Part shown: positions 59,144-64,000 of the stretch, piece after piece
Position numbering within the stretch: the first letter of the stretch is position 1
Layout: every line of letters begins with the position of its first letter
DNA from: Acidovorax sp. A1169
GTDB lineage: Bacteria > Pseudomonadota > Gammaproteobacteria > Burkholderiales > Burkholderiaceae_C
NCBI RefSeq assembly: GCF_030704685.1
Contig: NZ_JAUZDX010000001.1
Span: 310,001 to 374,000, forward strand
Direction: 5' to 3'
Length of the DNA stretch: 64,000 nt
The notes under the pieces: model-generated
The model's input: only the letters and a program-made list of their open reading frames with translations
Databases searched by the model: none
Told to the model about the DNA's origin: nothing
Made by a program: the position numbers and the translations under genes

Positions 59144-59758
59144 CTACAGCAGCCCTTTTTCGCGCGCCGCCACCACAAGGTGCGTGCGGTTGCGCGCCTG
59201 CAGCGCACCGAGCAGTGCCGTGACGTGCAGCTTGACGGTGCGCTCGGCGATGCCCAGTACCTGGGCGATGCGCTTGTTGGGCTGGCCCTGGGCCACCAGC
59301 AGCAGCACTTCCATCTGCCGGGCCGTGGGGCCTGCCAGGTCGCTCGGCAAGTCGCCTGGCGCTGCCGCAGGCGGCGCGTCGAATGCCATGCCACCTGCCG
59401 CGATGGCGCCCAGGGCAGCTGCCATGGCCTGCACGGACTGCGACTTGCCGAGAAAGCCGCTGGCGCCCGCGCCACGCGCCGCCGCCTGCAGGGCCGGGTC
59501 TTCATCCCCCGAGATCAGCACCCGGGCCACCAGGGGGAACTGCCGGGCAAAAAGCGCCAGGCCCTGCAGCCCCGTGTGGGCCCCTAGGCGCTGGTCGAGC
59601 AGCACGATGTCCAGCCCCGGCTGGCCGGCGGCAGCCCGCAGACCTTCCTCCAGCGTGCAGGCCGTGTCCACGCGCGCGCCCGGCCAGGCATGGGCCAGCG
59701 CATGGGCAAAGCCGACGCAGAACAGGGGGTGGTCGTCCACCAGCAGGAGTTGGGGCAT
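59144..59758 (-). CDS. LuxR/NarL-type response regulator
   Basis: A 204-residue regulator. The receiver domain has D8/D9, phospho-acceptor D55 in VLLDQRLG and K105; S83 replaces the usual Thr. The helix-turn-helix is in residues 140-204 (GPTARQMEVLLLVAQGQPNKRIA, then RTVKLHVTALLGAL). It directly abuts the hybrid kinase (0-base gap), so both are one operon. Target genes are unknown; the divergent carbonic anhydrase is a possible candidate by position only. Confidence 0.93.
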   Translation of the reverse strand: MPQLLLVDDHPLFCVGFAHALAHAWPGARVDTACTLEEGLRAAAGQPGLDIVLLDQRLGAHTGLQGLALFARQFPLVARVLISGDEDPALQAAARGAGASGFLGKSQSVQAMAAALGAIAAGGMAFDAPPAAAPGDLPSDLAGPTARQMEVLLLVAQGQPNKRIAQVLGIAERTVKLHVTALLGALQARNRTHLVVAAREKGLL

Positions 59759-60062
59759 GGTGCGGATTGTGTGGCAAGCCGGCGCCGGGATGGCACCGGG
59801 GGCGTGTGGGCCGGAGCGCTGGCGTATGGTTGACATGGGCCAAGGGGCTCTCGCCTCCAGGGGCCGCAAACCGGGCATTGCTGTACAGAATCGCGGCAGT
59901 CTGGGGTGGTCCCCAGGCTGGCTGCGCACGCCTCTTTGCGTTGTTGACCCACTTGGTCCGACTGCCTGCCCCGCCGCCCCTGAACGATGCCGGATGCGCG
60001 TGCGCGCATGTTTTTTGCTTGGGGCAGCAGCGGTATTTACCACTCTCGTCTTCAATATAACC
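59759..60062. other. Divergent intergenic region
   Basis: A 304-base gap between the LuxR regulator (minus) and the carbonic anhydrase (plus). A perfect TTGACA at 59830-59835 on the plus strand has no -10 at the right distance. The short palindrome CTGTACAG is at 59881-59888. The last 60 bases are locally AT-rich (TATTTACC, CAATATAACC). No convincing promoter or gene was found. Confidence 0.5.
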
Positions 60063-60818
60063 ATGACACACCAGAAATTGATCCGACGCGTGACCTTTGC
60101 CTGCCTGGCGCTGTGTGCCTCCCTGGCGAATGCCCAGGGCCCGCACGCGCATTGGGAGTACAAGGGCAAGCATGGCGCCGCCCATTGGGGCGCGCTGGAA
60201 GAGGGCTTCGAGGCCTGCGCACGCGGCACGGCCCAGAGCCCTGTCGACATCCGCAAGACGGTGAAGGAGGCGCTGCCAGCGCTCGACTTCCAGTACGCAT
60301 CCGGTGCCCCCACGCTGGTCAACAACGGCCACACGGTGCAGGTCAACATGCCCGCCGGCAGCAAGCTGGTGGTGGGCGGCCGGGCGCTGGAGCTGCTGCA
60401 GTTCCACTTCCATACCCCCAGCGAGGAGGCCGTGGGCGGCAAGCGCGCCGCCATGGTCGCCCACTTCGTGCACAAGGCCGAAGACGGCGGCCTGGGCGTG
60501 GTGGCCGTGCTGATCCAGCCGGGCAAGAAGAACCAGGCCTGGGAACCGATCTTCGCGCACCTGCCGCGTGTGGGCGAGCAGGTCACGGTCGATGGCCTGG
60601 CGCTGCACCCCGCCGCCCTGCTGCCGGAAAAGCGCGGCTACTACAGCTTCGAAGGCTCGCTGACCACGCCACCCTGCTCCGAAGGCGTGCAGTGGATGGT
60701 GCTCAAGGAGCCTGTCAAGCTCAGCGCGCAGCAGATCAAGGCCTTCCGCAAGGTCTACAACGCCAACGCACGCCCCCTGCAGCCGCTGCATGGCCGCGTG
60801 GTCAAGGAAAGCACCTGA
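60063..60818 (+). CDS. Periplasmic alpha-carbonic anhydrase
   Basis: A 251-residue alpha-class carbonic anhydrase. The signal peptide is MTHQKLIRRVTFACLALCASLANA. Zn ligands are in LLQFHFHTPSEE (two His) and MVAHFVHK (third His); the QSPVDI, NNGHTV and TTPPCSEGV motifs complete the active site. It hydrates CO2 in the periplasm. A longer in-frame ATG at 59994 would put extra residues before a normal signal peptide, so 60063 is preferred although no good ribosome site is visible. Confidence 0.93.
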   Translation: MTHQKLIRRVTFACLALCASLANAQGPHAHWEYKGKHGAAHWGALEEGFEACARGTAQSPVDIRKTVKEALPALDFQYASGAPTLVNNGHTVQVNMPAGSKLVVGGRALELLQFHFHTPSEEAVGGKRAAMVAHFVHKAEDGGLGVVAVLIQPGKKNQAWEPIFAHLPRVGEQVTVDGLALHPAALLPEKRGYYSFEGSLTTPPCSEGVQWMVLKEPVKLSAQQIKAFRKVYNANARPLQPLHGRVVKEST

Positions 60819-60830
60819 TCTGACAGGCAG

Positions 60831-60857
60831 GCCCGTGCAGCCGTTGGCTGCACGGGC
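60831..60857. terminator. Stem-loop between carbonic anhydrase and bioF
   Basis: A 12-base perfect stem GCCCGTGCAGCC / GGCTGCACGGGC with a 3-base GTT loop between the convergent genes. It has no T-run, so its terminator strength is uncertain. Confidence 0.5.
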
Positions 60858-62081
60858 TCAGGCAGGCGCGTGCGCTGCGTGCCGGTGTAGTGCACGCAGC
60901 AACTGATCGACATCGTCTGCGGTGTGCACCGCAGACAGCGCAATGCGCAACCGCGCCGTCCCCTCCGGCACCGTCGGAGGCCGGATCGCGGGGACCCACA
61001 GGCCCTCTGCCCGCAGGCTCTCCATCACTGCCAGCGCGGCCTCGTTGCTGCCGATCACCAGCGCCTGCACGGCGGTGTGCGATGGCAGCAGGCGCCAGCC
61101 CAGTGCATCAGGCAGGGCTGCCAGCCCGGCGCGCAGTTGTGCGATCCGGGCGTCAAGCTGCTGGCGCCGGTCATCCGCAGCCGCGATCAGCGCGAGGCTC
61201 TTGCTCAGTGCACTGGCCAGCAGCGGTGGGGCGGCGGTAGCGAAAATGTAGGTGCGCGTCTTTTGCAGCAGCCATTCGATGAGCGCTGCATCCCCTGCCA
61301 CGAAGGCGCCTGCGACGCCGGCGGCCTTGCCCAGCGTGGCCATGTAGAGCACCCGGCGCGATGCGGTGGCACCTGTGAGGCCTGCCTCGGCGAGGCTGCC
61401 GCGCCCCTGTGGCCCCAGCACGCCAAAGCCATGGGCATCGTCGAGCAGCAGCAGGGCATCGAAACCTTCGCACAGTGCGAGCAGCGCCGGTATGTCGATG
61501 AGGTCGCCGTCCATGCTGAACACGGCATCGCTGACCACGAGTTTGCGCCGCGCTGTGCTGGCGGCCAGGGCCGCCTCCAGCGCTACCAGGTCGGCGTGCG
61601 GGTAGCGGTGGATGGTGGCACGTGACAGGCGCGCGCCGTCGATCAGGCAGGCGTGGTTGAGCGCGTCCGAGAACAGCGCATCGCCTTCGCCCACCAGCGC
61701 CGGGATGATGCCCGTGTTGGTGGCATAGCCGGCGTAGAAGTACAGGGCCCGGGGCAGTTGCACGAAGGCGGCCAGCTCATGCTCCAGCGCCGCGTTGGCG
61801 GCGCTGTGCCCGCTGACCAGGGGCGAGCCGCCCGAGCCCACGCCAAAGGTGTGCGTGGCCTCGCGCGCAGCTGCGGCCAGCGCCGGGTGGCTGGCCAGAC
61901 CCAGGTAGTCGTTGCTGCAGAAGGCCAGCATGGGCTGCCCGTCCACCAGCAGGTGGGCGCCGCCTGCGGGCTGCACCACGCGGCGGCGGCGCAGCAGATG
62001 GGCGCGCTCGATGTCGGCCAGGCGTGCCGGAATCTCGTCGAGCCAGGAGGGTGGGGAAGAGGGGGTGAAAGGGGGCGTCAT
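60858..62081 (-). CDS. bioF: 8-amino-7-oxononanoate synthase
   Basis: A 407-residue PLP enzyme of the alpha-oxoamine synthase family, forming 8-amino-7-oxononanoate from pimeloyl thioester and alanine. [49 protein letters not shown] and the PLP-Lys segment [12 protein letters not shown] are visible. It overlaps bioD by 4 bases and ends the bioA-bioD-bioF operon. Confidence 0.96.
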   Translation of the reverse strand: MTPPFTPSSPPSWLDEIPARLADIERAHLLRRRRVVQPAGGAHLLVDGQPMLAFCSNDYLGLASHPALAAAAREATHTFGVGSGGSPLVSGHSAANAALEHELAAFVQLPRALYFYAGYATNTGIIPALVGEGDALFSDALNHACLIDGARLSRATIHRYPHADLVALEAALAASTARRKLVVSDAVFSMDGDLIDIPALLALCEGFDALLLLDDAHGFGVLGPQGRGSLAEAGLTGATASRRVLYMATLGKAAGVAGAFVAGDAALIEWLLQKTRTYIFATAAPPLLASALSKSLALIAAADDRRQQLDARIAQLRAGLAALPDALGWRLLPSHTAVQALVIGSNEAALAVMESLRAEGLWVPAIRPPTVPEGTARLRIALSAVHTADDVDQLLRALHRHAAHAPA

Positions 62082-62752
62082 AGCCAGTGGGCAGGCAGTT
62101 CGAAGACCAGGCCGCGCGCTTCTGGCAAGGTCTGGTACGGTACGTCGGCGAGCAGGGGAGCTCCCAGGCGCGCACCCAGGTAGGCCTTGTTCTCATCCAC
62201 GGCTTGCATCGCGGGGTCTACCTGGTTGGCCACCCAGCCGGCCAGCGTGAGGCCGCGCGCGCGGATCGCCTCGGCCGTCAGCAGTGCATGGTTCAGGCAG
62301 CCCAGGCGCAGGCCCACCACCAGCACCACGGGCAGGGCCAGGGCCTGGGCCAGGTCGGCACCGGTCGCGGTGTCCGACAGCGGCACGTGAAAGCCGCCCG
62401 CGCCCTCCACCACCACCGCATCGGCCTGGGCAGCCAGGGCGTTGTAGCAGTGCTCGATGGCGGCGATGTCGATCTGCACACCGGCGCGGGCCGCCGCGAT
62501 GTGGGGCGAGAGCGGGTCGGGCAGCAGCACCGGGTTGTCCAGCGCCGCGGGCACGGCCACAGTGGACGCCGCGCGCAGCGCGATGGCGTCTTCGCTGGCC
62601 CAGTCGCCGCCCCAGGGTACGACGCCGGCCGCCACCGGCTTCATGCCGACCACGCGGTGGTGGTGCCTTGCCAGTGCATGCAGCAGGCCGGCGGACACCA
62701 GCGTCTTGCCCACGCCGGTATCGGTGCCGGTCACAAAGCATCCAATCATCAA
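62078..62752 (-). CDS. bioD: Dethiobiotin synthetase
   Basis: A 224-residue P-loop ATPase closing the ureido ring of dethiobiotin. The P-loop is [16 protein letters not shown], and MKPVAAGV and [12 protein letters not shown] match the family. It overlaps both neighbours by 4 bases. Confidence 0.96.
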   Translation of the reverse strand: MMIGCFVTGTDTGVGKTLVSAGLLHALARHHHRVVGMKPVAAGVVPWGGDWASEDAIALRAASTVAVPAALDNPVLLPDPLSPHIAAARAGVQIDIAAIEHCYNALAAQADAVVVEGAGGFHVPLSDTATGADLAQALALPVVLVVGLRLGCLNHALLTAEAIRARGLTLAGWVANQVDPAMQAVDENKAYLGARLGAPLLADVPYQTLPEARGLVFELPAHWL

Positions 62753-64000
62753 CAGGTTTCCTCTTGCAGGGTGGCGTTCAGCGCGTCGAGCGCGCCGCTG
62801 GCCAGGCAGTCAACCGCCTCGCCGTCGAGCACATAGGGTGGCATGGCATACAGCGTGTTGCCGATGGGGCGCAGCACCAGCCCCCGCGCCATGGCGTGCT
62901 GGTGGTAGCGGCGTGAAAAGTCGGGCAGGATGGTGTCGATGTCCCAGGCCCAGACCATGCCCAGGCGGCGCGCATGGCGCACGCGCGGGTGCTGGGTGAG
63001 GGGTGCGCAAGCCGCGTCGATGCGCTGCGCCAGCACCCCATTGGCCTTGAGCGTATCCAACTGATCGAACAGCTCCAGCGTGGCCAGGGCCGCACGGCAG
63101 GCCAGCGGGTTGCCGGTGTACGAGTGCGAATGCAAAAAGCCGCGCGCCACGTCGTCGGCATAGAAGGCCTGGTAAACCGTGTCCGTGGTCAGCACCGCCG
63201 ACAGCGGCAGGGTGCCACCCGTGAGGCCCTTGGACAGGCAAATGAAGTCGGGCCGCATGCCCGCCTGCTGGTGCCCGAACATGCTGCCCGTGCGGCCAAA
63301 GCCCGTGGCGATCTCGTCCACCACAAGGTGCACCTCGTAGCGGTCGCACAGCGCGCGCGCCAGGCGCAGGTACTCCGGGTCGTGCATGGCCATGCCGGCG
63401 GCGCACTGCACCAGAGGCTCCACGATCAACGCGGCGGTGTCGGCATGGTGCTCGGCCAGCCAGGCCTCGAGCGCGGCGGCACTGCGCCGGGCCACGCCCT
63501 CGGGCGTCTCGCCGGGCGCGGCATTGCGTGCATCGGGGCTGGGCACGGTGGCGGCCAGGCGCACCAGCGGGGCATAGGCCTCGCGGAACAGCGCAATGTC
63601 GGTCACCGCCAATGCCCCCACGGTCTCGCCGTGGTAGCCGCCGGCCAGGCCTACGAAGCGGCTCTTGGCCGGGCGGCCCGTGTTGCGCCAGTAGTGGGCG
63701 CTCATCTTGAGCGCGATCTCGGTGGCGGCTGCGCCATCGCTGCCAAAGAAGGCGTGGCCCAGGCCGGTGAGTGCAGAGAGGCGCTCCGACAGCTCGACCA
63801 CCGGCGCGTGCGTGAAGCCGGCCAGCATCACATGGTCCAGCCGCTCCATCTGGTCGGCGAGGGCGGCCTTGATGTGCGGGTGGCTGTGGCCGAACAGGTT
63901 GACCCACCAGGAGCTGATGCCATCGAGGTAGCGCCGGCCATCGGTGCCGTAAAGCCAGGGGCCTTGCGCGCGGGCAATGGCCACGGGCGGCTGTGCCTCG
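62749..64000 (-). CDS. bioA: Adenosylmethionine--8-amino-7-oxononanoate transaminase (5' end outside window)
   Basis: At least 417 residues, open to the window edge, so the start lies beyond base 64000; the first in-frame ATG inside (63984) comes after conserved sequence. It is a class III aminotransferase making 7,8-diaminopelargonate from 8-amino-7-oxononanoate and SAM. GISSWWVNLFGHSHP, the PLP-Lys segment FICLSKGLTGGTLPLS and HSHSYTGNPLACRAA are typical. It is the first gene of bioA-bioD-bioF in this window. Confidence 0.96.
   Translation of the reverse strand, partial: EAQPPVAIARAQGPWLYGTDGRRYLDGISSWWVNLFGHSHPHIKAALADQMERLDHVMLAGFTHAPVVELSERLSALTGLGHAFFGSDGAAATEIALKMSAHYWRNTGRPAKSRFVGLAGGYHGETVGALAVTDIALFREAYAPLVRLAATVPSPDARNAAPGETPEGVARRSAAALEAWLAEHHADTAALIVEPLVQCAAGMAMHDPEYLRLARALCDRYEVHLVVDEIATGFGRTGSMFGHQQAGMRPDFICLSKGLTGGTLPLSAVLTTDTVYQAFYADDVARGFLHSHSYTGNPLACRAALATLELFDQLDTLKANGVLAQRIDAACAPLTQHPRVRHARRLGMVWAWDIDTILPDFSRRYHQHAMARGLVLRPIGNTLYAMPPYVLDGEAVDCLASGALDALNATLQEETC

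Noticed and set aside
59830..59835. Perfect TTGACA as the carbonic anhydrase promoter
   Set aside because: There is no -10 element at 16-18 bases (GCCTCC instead), and it lies over 200 bases from the start codon.
59994..60062. N-terminal extension of the carbonic anhydrase from an upstream ATG
   Set aside because: It would place 23 extra residues before an already normal signal peptide.

Overview
The window is a 64-kb piece of a GC-rich betaproteobacterial chromosome, most likely Comamonadaceae (Acidovorax / Alicycliphilus / Diaphorobacter type). This is judged from protein style and gene order: DUF971-ubiE-Tim44-ubiJ-ubiB, fmdB-DUF502-aspS, a Burkholderiales-type trimeric porin, a Bug-family solute receptor and a GatCAB-style non-discriminating AspRS signature. 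No rRNA, tRNA, CRISPR array, transposase or phage gene was seen. The density is that of an ordinary core chromosome with accessory islands.

Layout. 1-3.3 kb: the end of a large FAD/Fe-S oxidoreductase, a HIT protein and a DUF971 protein. 3.5-7.6 kb: ubiquinone genes ubiE, a Tim44-like protein, ubiJ and ubiB. 7.7-12.1 kb: a sodium:solute symporter, then fmdB-DUF502-aspS. 12.2-16.4 kb: a CsgG-like lipoprotein, an unusual protein with two cache-like modules and a CheW domain, and nudB. 16.4-25.0 kb: a LysR regulator divergent from a homoprotocatechuate-type meta-cleavage operon (FAD oxidase, hpaE, class III dioxygenase, FAH enzyme, Bug receptor, hpaH, hpaI). 25.0-26.8 kb: a response regulator-TPR gene broken by an in-frame amber codon. 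26.9-33.0 kb: a nuclease-family protein, clsB, folE with a BLUF photoreceptor, an EamA exporter, DUF429, a small exported protein and a histidine phosphatase. 33.1-37.1 kb (minus): a bacteriophytochrome operon bphO-bphP-response regulator-degenerate kinase. 37.3-46.3 kb (minus): a TTC38-like TPR protein and a peptide-type ABC transporter operon ending in an amidase. 46.5-51.0 kb: ferredoxin, pth, a 0.66-kb near-palindromic repeat, panC-panB and nadC. 51-55.3 kb: nadA, a pabB-pabC fusion and a porin. 55.5-57.3 kb (minus): an hpaF-type isomerase, an Asp-nucleophile alpha/beta hydrolase and a MAPEG protein. 57.4-60.8 kb: a hybrid sensor kinase with a LuxR regulator, and a periplasmic alpha-carbonic anhydrase. 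60.9-64.0 kb (minus): bioA-bioD-bioF.

The genes form several working sets. Cofactor synthesis is well represented: ubiquinone, folate (nudB, folE, pabBC), pantothenate, NAD and biotin. The aromatic operon encodes most steps from a dihydroxyphenylacetate-like catechol to pyruvate and succinate semialdehyde; the only isomerase candidate lies 31 kb away. Two photoreceptor systems, BLUF (blue) and BphP (red/far-red), lie within 8 kb of each other. The phytochrome operon ends in a small protein that looks like a ChpT-style phosphotransferase: an intact phospho-acceptor His with a degenerate ATPase domain.

The most interesting items are this phytochrome phosphorelay, the cache-cache-CheW protein, the split response regulator and the large inverted repeat. 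All functional statements are from reading motifs by eye; no database search was run.
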